Shown: positions 9,149-16,901 of the stretch, piece by piece
Layout of the letters: each line of letters opens with the position of its first letter
Numbering within the stretch: the stretch's first letter is position 1
Assembly (NCBI GenBank): GCA_947494645.1
Contig: CANLVO010000001.1
Span: forward strand, 1,178,001 to 1,242,000
Direction: 5' to 3'
Source of the DNA: an uncultured Litoreibacter sp.
GTDB lineage: Bacteria > Pseudomonadota > Alphaproteobacteria > Rhodobacterales > Rhodobacteraceae
Length of the DNA stretch: 64,000 bases
Program-made: the position numbers and the translations under genes
The notes under the pieces: model-generated
Seen by the model: only the letters and a program-made list of their open reading frames with translations
Told to the model about the DNA's origin: nothing
The model's database searches: none

Positions 9149-10678
9149 ATGAGCCTTTTGCGCAACTTGCCGCTTTTCGTGCTGATGATGGGCGTGGCCA
9201 GCGCCTTGATGCTGATCCCGGCGATGCATGCCTTGGCGCTGGATTTGCACCGCACCGCGCAGCCGTTTTTCTACAGCGCTATCCTGTTTGGCGTACTGAC
9301 CGCGCTGATTGGTCTGGCCACATATAACAAACCCAAGAGCAACGTGGCGCGGGGTCATCTGGTGACCCTGATCGCCGCCTATGCGGGCTTGCCGATCATG
9401 CTGGCCGTGCCGATGCGCGAGGCGATTGGCAATATCAGCTTCTTTGAGGTTTATTTCGAGATGGTCTCGTCGCTGACCACCACAGGGGCCTCGATCATTG
9501 AGCCGCCGTCGCGGGTGGTCTCGCCCATTCACCTGTGGCGCGCCCTTGTGGGCTGGATGGGCGGCTACCTGATCTTGCTGGCCGCGATTGCCGTGCTGGC
9601 CCCACTGAACCTTGGCGGCTACGAGGTGTTGCGGCCCGTGTCGCGATCCTCCAACGCGGACAAGCTAATGGGGACGGGCGATCCGACAGAGCGGATCATC
9701 CGCTTCAGCCGCCAACTGTTTCCGATCTATCTGGGGGCCACGGTCGCGTTGTGGGTCTTGCTGGTGATCTCGGGGGCGACGCCGTTTCTGTCGCTGTGTC
9801 TGGCCATGTCGACGCTGGCCACCAGCGGGATCACGCCCTCGGGCGGGTTGAACCCGTGGCAGGTGGGCATCTGGTCGGAAGTGCTGATTTTCGCGTTTCT
9901 GTTTCTTGCCATCTCGCGGCAGGTCTTCAGCAACGAGGCAGGATTGCCGTTCATGACCCGGCTGCGGGAGGACCGCGAGGTGCGGATGACGGTGATGATC
10001 GTCTCGCTTCTGCCGCTGGCGCTGTTTCTGCGCCATTGGGTCGGCGCGTTTGATTATGAGGAGCAGGGGGACCTGATGGCCTCTGTCCGGGCGTTCTGGG
10101 GCGGGCTGTTCACCGTCATGTCCTTTCTGACCACCACCGGCTTTGCCAGCCATGACTGGGAGGCCGCACGCGCCTGGTCCGGCCTGCCGACGCCGGGGCT
10201 GGTGTTGGCGGGATTGGCCATCGTGGGCGGCGGGGCCGCCACGACTGCGGGCGGCGTGCGGCTTTTGCGTGTCTACGCGCTGTATAAACACGGCACGCGG
10301 GAGATGGGGCGGCTGGTCCATCCCAGCTCTATCGGGACGGCGGGGGCGCTGGGGCGTCAGGTGCGGCGCGAAGGGGCGTTCATTGCGTGGATTTTCTTCA
10401 TGCTTTTTGCCATTTCCATCGCCGTGGTGATCTTGGCGCTGACCGCCACGGGGCTGGATTTCGAGGCCGCCACGTCTTTTGCAATTTCGGCCTTGTCGAC
10501 CACCGGGCCGTTGGCGGATATCTCGCTGGCAAATACCTCTTTGGACGGCGAGGACGCGGTGACCTATGCGACGCTCTCAGACGCAGCAAAGGGCATTTTG
10601 ATCGCCGCGATGGTGGTGGGACGGCTGGAAACACTGGCGATTATCGCGCTTTTCAACCCGGATTTCTGGCGCTCCTGA
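9149..10678 (+). CDS. trkH: Trk potassium uptake channel subunit TrkH
   Basis: Integral membrane pore-forming subunit of the Trk potassium uptake system. The 509-residue chain is almost entirely hydrophobic, with filter-like motifs around conserved glycines: TTTGAS (residue ~111), TSGITPSGG (~228), TTTGFASHDW and STTGPLADIS, corresponding to the four P-loops of the SKT superfamily. The signature GGGAATTAGGVRLLRVY is present near residue 360. The ATG follows trkA by 36 bp. A weak hairpin (GGCTGG ... CCAGCC, about 10720-10740) lies in the gap before hfq and may end the trk transcript. Confidence 0.95.
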   Translation: MSLLRNLPLFVLMMGVASALMLIPAMHALALDLHRTAQPFFYSAILFGVLTALIGLATYNKPKSNVARGHLVTLIAAYAGLPIMLAVPMREAIGNISFFEVYFEMVSSLTTTGASIIEPPSRVVSPIHLWRALVGWMGGYLILLAAIAVLAPLNLGGYEVLRPVSRSSNADKLMGTGDPTERIIRFSRQLFPIYLGATVALWVLLVISGATPFLSLCLAMSTLATSGITPSGGLNPWQVGIWSEVLIFAFLFLAISRQVFSNEAGLPFMTRLREDREVRMTVMIVSLLPLALFLRHWVGAFDYEEQGDLMASVRAFWGGLFTVMSFLTTTGFASHDWEAARAWSGLPTPGLVLAGLAIVGGGAATTAGGVRLLRVYALYKHGTREMGRLVHPSSIGTAGALGRQVRREGAFIAWIFFMLFAISIAVVILALTATGLDFEAATSFAISALSTTGPLADISLANTSLDGEDAVTYATLSDAAKGILIAAMVVGRLETLAIIALFNPDFWRS

Positions 10679-10831
10679 GCAACGGTTTTGCACCGATGCG
10701 CACCCGGTTGAAAATCGGGGCTGGTAGTTTCCGGCCAGCCGTTTCATAATTTGTAAAGAACTCGGGCAGTTGCGCACCTGTTGGCGTGTCCCCTGACCGG
10801 CAAATAAGAACCGACCAAAAGGCACAAGACC

Positions 10832-11065
10832 ATGGCCGCTGACAAGCAAAACCTGCAAGACGTCTTCCTCAACCATGTCCGCAAAGAGAAGATCCCGGTG
10901 ACGATCTTTTTGATCAACGGGGTGAAGCTGCAAGGCGTGATCACGTGGTTTGACAATTTCTGTGTGCTTTTGCGCCGGGATGGTCAGTCGCAGCTGGTGT
11001 TCAAGGGCGCCATCTCGACAATCATGCCATCCGCGCCGATCAGCCTATATGAAGGCGACGAATAA
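10832..11065 (+). CDS. hfq: RNA chaperone Hfq with altered Sm2 motif
   Basis: Sm-like hexameric RNA chaperone that helps small RNAs pair with mRNAs. 77 residues; the Sm1 region ([18 protein letters not shown], then [12 protein letters not shown]) is typical for alphaproteobacteria and contains the Gln8/Asp9-equivalent QD. The Sm2 motif, normally Y-K-H-A-I-S-T, reads F57-K58-G59-A-I-S-T here: the aromatic is Phe and the proximal-site His is Gly. The codons ttc aag ggc make the reading unambiguous. The C-terminal tail is short and acidic (SLYEGDE), usual for the group. It is followed without a gap by hflX. Confidence 0.96.
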   Translation: MAADKQNLQDVFLNHVRKEKIPVTIFLINGVKLQGVITWFDNFCVLLRRDGQSQLVFKGAISTIMPSAPISLYEGDE

Positions 11066-11103
11066 TTCTCGAAGTTGAAGAGCGCAGCACCACCCGCGCG
11101 TGG

Positions 11104-12360
11104 GTGCTGCATCCCGACCTGAAATCCAAAGACAGCATCTCGGCCCGCGCCCCTGAGGAGGCATTGGCCGAGGCCGTTGCGTTGGGCGTAGCGCTGCCGG
11201 GGCTGGACGTTGTGGGCCATGAGGTCGTGCCTTTGCCCAAGACCCGGGCAGGCACGCTCTTTGGCAGCGGCAAGATCGAAGAGCTGGCGGCGCGCATCAA
11301 AGCCAACGAGATCGAGCTGGTCCTGATCGACGGCCCTGTGACACCCGTGCAGCAGCGAAACCTGGAGAAAGAGTGGAAGGTCAAGATCCTTGACCGGACC
11401 GGGCTGATCCTCGAGATCTTCTCAGACCGCGCGGCGACGCGCGAGGGTGTGTTGCAGGTGGAGCTGGCCGCACTGTCCTATCAGCGGACGCGTCTGGTGC
11501 GGGCCTGGACCCACCTTGAGCGGCAACGCGGCGGTTTGGGCTTTGTGGGCGGGCCGGGTGAAACGCAGATCGAGGCCGACAGACGCGCCATTGACGAGCG
11601 GATCAACAAGATCAAGACGCAGCTGGCCAAGACGGTAAAGACCCGCGAGCTGCACCGCGCGGCGCGGGCCAAAGTGCCGTTCCCAATTGTCGCTTTGGTG
11701 GGCTACACCAACGCGGGCAAATCGACGCTGTTCAACCGCCTGACGGGGGCGGATGTGATGGTGAAAGACATGCTCTTTGCGACGCTCGACCCGACGATGC
11801 GCTCTGTCGAATTGCCTGATGGGGTGGAAATCATCATGTCGGACACGGTTGGGTTCATTTCCGATTTGCCGACACAGCTGGTGGCGGCGTTTCGGGCGAC
11901 CTTGGAAGAGGTTCTGTCAGCGGACCTGATCCTGCATGTGCGCGATATCTCGCATCCCGAGACAGATGCGCAGGCCGATGACGTGCGGCGCATCTTGTGC
12001 GATCTGGGGGTGGATCAAGAGATCACCACGCTGGAAGTCTGGAACAAGCTCGACAAGCTGGACGCGGCCGGGCTGGAGGCCCGTCAGAACACGGCGGCGC
12101 GGGAAGAGCGGATTTTTGTGACCTCGGCCCTGACGGGCGCGGGGATGGAGCCTTTGCTGGAGGCCATCTCGCGGGACGTGACGGAGGCCACGGTTTCGGA
12201 GGACTTGCGGTTCGGCTTTGACGAGGGGCGCAAGCGCGCGTGGTTGTTCGAGCAAGACGTGGTGGACAGTGAGGACGCGGCGGAAGACGGGTTTGTTTTG
12301 AGCGTGACCTGGACCGCGACGCAGAAGGCGCGGTTTGACAAAGAGTTTGCTGCCTCTTGA
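11104..12360 (+). CDS. hflX: Ribosome-associated GTPase HflX
   Basis: Ribosome-splitting/rescue GTPase of the Obg-HflX superfamily. The N-terminal HflX domain contains the GSGKIEEL and QQRNLEKEWKVKILDRT signatures, the family motif GGPGETQIE, then the G domain: G1 GYTNAGKST, G3 DTVGF, G4 NKLD. The first canonical start in frame is the GTG at 11104, but that begins inside the conserved stretch R-A-W-V-L-H-P-D. The frame is open back to a TGA at 11050 and encodes [13 protein letters not shown] immediately upstream. The probable true start is a rare ATT at 11065, overlapping the hfq stop by one base. Forms an operon with hfq, as in many bacteria. Confidence 0.93.
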   Translation: MLHPDLKSKDSISARAPEEALAEAVALGVALPGLDVVGHEVVPLPKTRAGTLFGSGKIEELAARIKANEIELVLIDGPVTPVQQRNLEKEWKVKILDRTGLILEIFSDRAATREGVLQVELAALSYQRTRLVRAWTHLERQRGGLGFVGGPGETQIEADRRAIDERINKIKTQLAKTVKTRELHRAARAKVPFPIVALVGYTNAGKSTLFNRLTGADVMVKDMLFATLDPTMRSVELPDGVEIIMSDTVGFISDLPTQLVAAFRATLEEVLSADLILHVRDISHPETDAQADDVRRILCDLGVDQEITTLEVWNKLDKLDAAGLEARQNTAAREERIFVTSALTGAGMEPLLEAISRDVTEATVSEDLRFGFDEGRKRAWLFEQDVVDSEDAAEDGFVLSVTWTATQKARFDKEFAAS

Positions 12361-12406
12361 AAGCGGGAGCCCGCGCGATAGGTCATGCCGCACCCAAGGA
12401 GAGCCC

Positions 12407-12808
12407 ATGACCTACGCCATCCTCTATTTCTCTACTTTCATTGTGTTTCTTGCGCTGGATTTTCTGGGTCTGAGCTACATCGTGAAGCCGGTCTTCGACA
12501 AGCATGTGCCTGAGTTGATCCTCGACAAACCGCGCTTCGTCCCGGCGCTGGTGTTTTACGCCTTCTATATTGGCGGGCTGTTGTGGTTTGTATCACTACC
12601 GGCGCTGCTGGATGACCGGTCTATCCTGTGGACCTTTGCCTCTGGCGCGTTGCTTGGCGCGATAGCCTACGGGACCTATGAGTTCACCTCGTTGGCCGTC
12701 ACGAAGGGCTGGAGCTGGGAGATGGTGGCCGTAGACGTGACCTGGGGGATGTGCCTGACGGGCGTGTCTGCCTGTGCGGGTGTGCTGGCCACGCGCGCGT
12801 TTGGCTAG
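12407..12808 (+). CDS. DUF2177 family membrane protein
   Basis: A 133-residue integral membrane protein. Four hydrophobic segments are visible: residues 1-22 (ILYFSTFIVFLALDFLGL), 45-65 (ALVFYAFYIGGLLWFV), 75-95 and 108-130. The motif ALDFLG followed by a G-x-YE-F-T-S-LA-x-x-K-x-W segment fits the DUF2177 family, whose function is not established. The ATG at 12407 is preceded by AAGGAG (about 12396-12401), so I did not use the in-frame start at 12335, which would overlap hflX. It follows hflX by 46 bp and is probably cotranscribed. Confidence 0.85.
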   Translation: MTYAILYFSTFIVFLALDFLGLSYIVKPVFDKHVPELILDKPRFVPALVFYAFYIGGLLWFVSLPALLDDRSILWTFASGALLGAIAYGTYEFTSLAVTKGWSWEMVAVDVTWGMCLTGVSACAGVLATRAFG

Positions 12809-12820
12809 AACTGGTTGCGC

Positions 12821-12888
12821 CGCGCTTTGCGCGTCGCCGGGGTGGGGCTCTGCCCCCGTCGCTGCGCTCCTCCCCCGGAGTATTTTTG
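12821..12888 (+). repeat. GC-rich nested-hairpin intergenic element with T-run
   Basis: Downstream of the DUF2177 gene lie CGCGC-TTT-GCGCG (12821-12833) and a nested structure: outer arms CCGGGG (12837-12842) and CCCCGG (12873-12878) around GGGGC-TCT-GCCCC (12844-12856). A short T-run follows (12883-12887). It could act as a terminator on the plus strand. I recall similar GC-rich elements ending in a T-run scattered in Roseobacter genomes, which suggests a dispersed repeat, but only one copy is in this window. Confidence 0.55.
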
Positions 12889-12951
12889 AAGCAGTGATAG
12901 GGGGGAGGCTGTCACGGTTTAGAGGATGGCGCTGGTGACGGGCGTGATGGG

Positions 12952-13488
12952 TTAGGGCAGCAGTGGGACGATATCGCAATTGTCGGGGTCGGAGCCGGTC
13001 ATTTCGCGGATAACATGGCCGTGGCAGACGACGCCCAAGGAGCGCGTGTCGCGGCTGTGGAGCTCTTGCGCATAGGCTTTGACGCGGGCGGCGAAGACCG
13101 GCAGGGGCTCCTCGGGGACGCCGTGATCATTGAGCGGGCCTTGATGCCACCAGACATCGGGCAGGTGGTCGAACGCCATATCGGGGAAATTTTCTTTCAA
13201 GGCCGCAGGCGAGAGGCCGACATCGCAGCTATGGCCGAGATGCTCGCGGGCCTCTGCCTCGACCTGGAGCGGGTGACCCGGGAAGATCAGCCGGGCGGTC
13301 TGGATGGCGCGGGTGAGCGGTGAGCAGATCACATGGGTGATGCCCAGCGCCCTGACGGTCTCGCGGGCCCTCTCGGCTTGCGTGATGCCCAGTTCCGTGA
13401 GCGGGGCGTCGAAGATCATCGGATCACCTGAGCCGGTGAAGGCCGCGTTAAACGCGGACTGGCCATGGCGGATCAGGTAAATACTCAC
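12952..13488 (-). CDS. Histidine phosphatase family protein
   Basis: Phosphoglycerate-mutase-like histidine phosphatase, 178 residues. The catalytic motif LIRHGQSAFN at residues 5-14 supplies the phospho-His. SPLTRAIQTARL is the typical second motif, and VCHGHV near residue 158 supplies the second catalytic His. The substrate is unknown; SixA-like, GpmB-like or alpha-ribazole phosphatase activities all occur in this fold. The ATG overlaps the stop of the upstream acylase gene by 4 bp, so the two are translationally coupled. Confidence 0.85.
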   Translation of the reverse strand: MSIYLIRHGQSAFNAAFTGSGDPMIFDAPLTELGITQAERARETVRALGITHVICSPLTRAIQTARLIFPGHPLQVEAEAREHLGHSCDVGLSPAALKENFPDMAFDHLPDVWWHQGPLNDHGVPEEPLPVFAARVKAYAQELHSRDTRSLGVVCHGHVIREMTGSDPDNCDIVPLLP

Positions 13489-15944
13489 TGGGCTGGGACC
13501 AATCTGTTTGTGCCCACCGCGCCTGCGCGGGCCAACGCGGGGTCAAGCGTCATGGGGATGTATTCGCCGCGCCGCCACAACACCCCAAGATCGTCATAAT
13601 GCCGCGAGACCGGGTGCCCCGATTGCCCCGTGGCCATGATGAAGACCGAGCTTTCGGGATCGGCGAAATCATAGACCCCGCGGTAACCTGCGGCATGCAC
13701 GTTGCGAAACGGCTCTGGCCCGGTGCCGCGCGTGCGGCCGCGGCGCAGCGTGTTGTCACCGCCTGAGGTGGACTGGCGGATGTTCACGAACCAGCTGAGA
13801 CCGGGAATTTGGCCCAGCACCTGATGGTCATGCGTGGCCTCATGCGCATCGCCCCAACGCCAGCTTTCGATATTGGGTCCGTATTTTTCGGTGAGAGTGA
13901 GAAGCGCCTCATCAAGCGCCTGACGAGCGGTATCAACGCAGGTCTCGGGGGCGGCGGATTGCACGACGTCGCACCAGACCGAAGCGCCGTCGAGGTCGCG
14001 GTAGACGCGTTCAATAAAGAGCGGCTCGAGATGGCCGAACTCTTGCGCCAAGGGACCGATTTCATCGCGGATCAGGCGTTGCTGGAGGGTTCGCAGCCAA
14101 CTTGCATAGATCAGCGGCTCGGGCAGGTGCTCGGACATCTCGCCGTTCCAGCTGGCCAACAGATCGAGCGCTTGCTGGCGTTGGCGTGCGGGAGAGCCAT
14201 CGGGCGCGGCCTCGCCGATGAACCACAGATCTGCGGCGACCAGAGGCAGAAGGGAGCGTGCGGTGAAGGAGACGTCATCAAGCTGCGCTTCGATAAAGCT
14301 GTCGCGGGTGTGGACCTGCCTGTTCAACATCAGCCGCCGCCAGCGTTGAACCCGCTGGGTATCGCCATAGCTGTGGCTGACATGGTTCGGGAAGGGGCGG
14401 TCGACCATCTTGTTGTTGGTATTGCCCAGGATACCGCCTTCGGGGTTTTGAAAGAGCGGGTTGGAGGCGTCGGGCATGACGCCCTGCCAACGGTTTTGGG
14501 TGAGCCAGCCGGGCGAGGGGATGCGGCCGCGGGATTGATGCGCGGGGCTGCGGCGCGGGATATGGCCGATGGTTTTCAACGCGATATCTTCGGCATCCGC
14601 CATGGTCAGGTTCTGCGCGGGCGCCACGTAATCGCGGCTGGCCTCGATCATTGCGGGGATATCTTGGGCCTTCATGATCTTCAGCGCGGCCTGCAGCGAG
14701 GTGTTTTGATCGGTAAGAGCAGTCCAGCTGAGCGCTGTGACGTAGCCGCCGGGGGTGATCGCACCGAGATTGAAATGCTTGCCGGGCAGGACGGGGCCAT
14801 TATCGGTCCAGCGCAGGGTGAGGGTGACGGGCGCGCCTTCGGCCACCTCGATGATGGATTGACGGGTGCGGAAAGGTTTGAAGCCGTCGGGGGTCTCGTA
14901 CTCGTTGGGGTTCTCTGGGTTCAGCTTCTCGATATAGAGGTCCTGATCATCGACATAGGCGGTGGTCAGGCCCCAACCGGTTTGCGCGGTGCGGCCCGTC
15001 AGCACCACGGGCATGCCGGGGATGGTGCCGCCGATGACGGCGCCTGTGGCCAGATCAAGCCGGGCGAGATACCAAATCGACGGCGCGCTGAGGCCCAGAT
15101 GCGGGTCATTGGCCAGAAGTGTACCGCCTGCGGCAGAGCGCACCGGCGCGGCGGCAAAGGCGTTGGACGCGCCGGAGAGCGCGCGGGGTTGTACCGGGTT
15201 TAGCGGGTCGCGCGGCGTGGATTGGGCAAATTGCGGGAAGCGCTCGCCTTGAAAGAGCGAGGCGAAATCAAGCGCGGCGATGCCGTTGGAGGGATCGTCG
15301 GGGACCAGATCCGCGACCCGTTCGGGTGGCAAGAGGAGCGAGGCGCGGGCGCGGATGACCTCTTCGCTGAGATGGCCTGACAGTTGCAGCGCCATGACCT
15401 TGACCACGGCGATGCTGTCGGCGGGCTGCCAGGGGGCAATGTCGGGGGCAAAGAGGAAGAATTCAGGTGCGCCGCGGCCAAGGGCCTGTGCATTGACCGT
15501 GCGCAGCCACGCGTTGACCCCGTCGGCATAGGCGTTGAGCATGGCCATGGTTTCGGGGTCCTGCGCGGCGACGGAGCGTTGCGCGTGGCCGTAGAGGTCA
15601 AGGCGGCGCAACAGCTCGTCGGTTTGCACGGTGCGCGGGCCGAACAGCTCTGACAGGCGACCCTGTGCGGTACGGCGCAGCATGGTCATTTGCCACAGGC
15701 GGTCCTGCGCGTGGGCAAAACCGAGACCGAAGAACACATCCGTGTCGGCCTCGGCAAAGATATGCGGGACGCCGGAATTGTTGCGCACAATCTCGACCTC
15801 TCCACCGATGCCTTGCACCGAAAAGCTGGCGTCGTAATCGGGCAGCGACCGGGAGGCCAGATAGTAGGCCACGGTAAACGCCAATGCGAAGAGGAAAGCC
15901 AGCAGCAGAAACAGACGGAACGACCACTTGAACACTGCCGACAT
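13485..15944 (-). CDS. Penicillin acylase family Ntn-hydrolase
   Basis: Large N-terminal-nucleophile hydrolase of the penicillin amidase family (penicillin/cephalosporin acylase, AHL acylase, aculeacin acylase). An N-terminal transmembrane anchor (FKWSFRLFLLLAFLF) is followed by the A-chain with IVRNNSGVPHIFAE and FAHAQDRLWQM. The autoprocessing site is SGA-SNAF, where the Ser (residue 260 from this start) would become the B-chain nucleophile, followed by GGTLLANDPHLG. Length about 819 residues, usual for the family. Start chosen at 15944 (AGGA 8 bases upstream); a second in-frame ATG at 15977 also has an AGGGA. Likely periplasmic; the substrate cannot be read from the sequence, though an N-acyl-homoserine lactone or another amide is possible. 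Confidence 0.9.
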   Translation of the reverse strand: MSAVFKWSFRLFLLLAFLFALAFTVAYYLASRSLPDYDASFSVQGIGGEVEIVRNNSGVPHIFAEADTDVFFGLGFAHAQDRLWQMTMLRRTAQGRLSELFGPRTVQTDELLRRLDLYGHAQRSVAAQDPETMAMLNAYADGVNAWLRTVNAQALGRGAPEFFLFAPDIAPWQPADSIAVVKVMALQLSGHLSEEVIRARASLLLPPERVADLVPDDPSNGIAALDFASLFQGERFPQFAQSTPRDPLNPVQPRALSGASNAFAAAPVRSAAGGTLLANDPHLGLSAPSIWYLARLDLATGAVIGGTIPGMPVVLTGRTAQTGWGLTTAYVDDQDLYIEKLNPENPNEYETPDGFKPFRTRQSIIEVAEGAPVTLTLRWTDNGPVLPGKHFNLGAITPGGYVTALSWTALTDQNTSLQAALKIMKAQDIPAMIEASRDYVAPAQNLTMADAEDIALKTIGHIPRRSPAHQSRGRIPSPGWLTQNRWQGVMPDASNPLFQNPEGGILGNTNNKMVDRPFPNHVSHSYGDTQRVQRWRRLMLNRQVHTRDSFIEAQLDDVSFTARSLLPLVAADLWFIGEAAPDGSPARQRQQALDLLASWNGEMSEHLPEPLIYASWLRTLQQRLIRDEIGPLAQEFGHLEPLFIERVYRDLDGASVWCDVVQSAAPETCVDTARQALDEALLTLTEKYGPNIESWRWGDAHEATHDHQVLGQIPGLSWFVNIRQSTSGGDNTLRRGRTRGTGPEPFRNVHAAGYRGVYDFADPESSVFIMATGQSGHPVSRHYDDLGVLWRRGEYIPMTLDPALARAGAVGTNRLVPAQ

Positions 15945-16025
15945 TGGATTTCCTGCTCTTGACGCCTTGGGGTCCATGTATCATCCCTGAGCGGCGGAAT
16001 TCAATCAAACAGCAAGGTGGTCGGC

Positions 16026-16901
16026 ATGGCAAAGGTGAGTTTTCTTGGGTTAGGCGTGATGGGCTACCCGATGGCGGGTCATCTGGTCAAAGCGGGCCAT
16101 GATGTGTGCGTCTATAACCGCACCACCGCCAAGGCGCAGGCCTGGGTCGAGGAGCATGGCGGAACCATGGGCAAAACCCCGCGCGACGCGGCTGAGGGCG
16201 CGGATTTCGTGATGGCATGCGTGGGCAATGATGATGACCTGCGCAGCGTGTGCTTGGGCGAGGATGGTGCGCTGGGCGCGATGGCACCTGGCACCATTTT
16301 TGTGGACCACACGACCGTGTCGGCCAAGGTCACGCGGGAGCTTTATGCAGCGGCTGATGGCAAGCAGGTGAGTTTTGTGGACGCGCCCGTGTCGGGCGGT
16401 CAGGCCGGCGCGGAAAACGGCCAGCTTGGCATCATGTGCGGCGGAGATGAGGGGGCATACGCGCGGGCGGAGCCTGTGATGCAGGCCTATGCCAAGGCGT
16501 GCAAGCGGCTGGGTAAAAGCGGCGCGGGACAATTGACCAAGATGGTGAACCAGATCTGCATTGCCGGGTTGGTGCAGGGCCTCTCGGAAGGGCTGCATTT
16601 TGCGGAGAAAGCGGGGCTGGACGGCAAGGCCGTGGTGGAGGTGATCAGTCAGGGTGCTGCCGGGTCGTGGCAGATGGCGAACCGCTATGAGACCATGCTG
16701 GACGGCGAATTCGAGCACGGGTTTGCGGTCGACTGGATGCGCAAGGATCTGGGGATTTGCCTTGATACGGCGGACGAGAACGGCGCGTCGCTGCCTGTGA
16801 CGGCAGTGGTGGATCAGTATTACAAGGACGTCCAGAAGCTGGGTGGCGGGCGGTGGGACACGTCCTCGCTGATCCAGCGGTTGCGGAAGATGGACCTGTA
16901 A
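16026..16901 (+). CDS. NAD(P)-dependent beta-hydroxyacid dehydrogenase
   Basis: Member of the 3-hydroxyisobutyrate dehydrogenase/tartronate semialdehyde reductase family. The Rossmann motif FLGLGVMGYPMAGHL sits at the N-terminus. DAPVSGGQAGAENGQLGIMCGG is the substrate-binding signature, and the catalytic Lys lies in GAGQLTKMVNQ. 291 residues from the ATG at 16026; the GTG at 16017 in the same frame is less likely because GGTGG lies just before the ATG. Its last codon touches the ATG of the flavin oxidoreductase downstream, so the two form one transcript and may act on related 2- or 3-hydroxyacids. Confidence 0.88.
   Translation: MAKVSFLGLGVMGYPMAGHLVKAGHDVCVYNRTTAKAQAWVEEHGGTMGKTPRDAAEGADFVMACVGNDDDLRSVCLGEDGALGAMAPGTIFVDHTTVSAKVTRELYAAADGKQVSFVDAPVSGGQAGAENGQLGIMCGGDEGAYARAEPVMQAYAKACKRLGKSGAGQLTKMVNQICIAGLVQGLSEGLHFAEKAGLDGKAVVEVISQGAAGSWQMANRYETMLDGEFEHGFAVDWMRKDLGICLDTADENGASLPVTAVVDQYYKDVQKLGGGRWDTSSLIQRLRKMDL

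Noticed and set aside
8273-9532. 419-residue minus-strand ORF
   Set aside because: Antisense to trkA and trkH; no motif.
13809-15203. 464-residue plus-strand ORF
   Set aside because: Antisense shadow of the penicillin-acylase gene, which has clear catalytic motifs.
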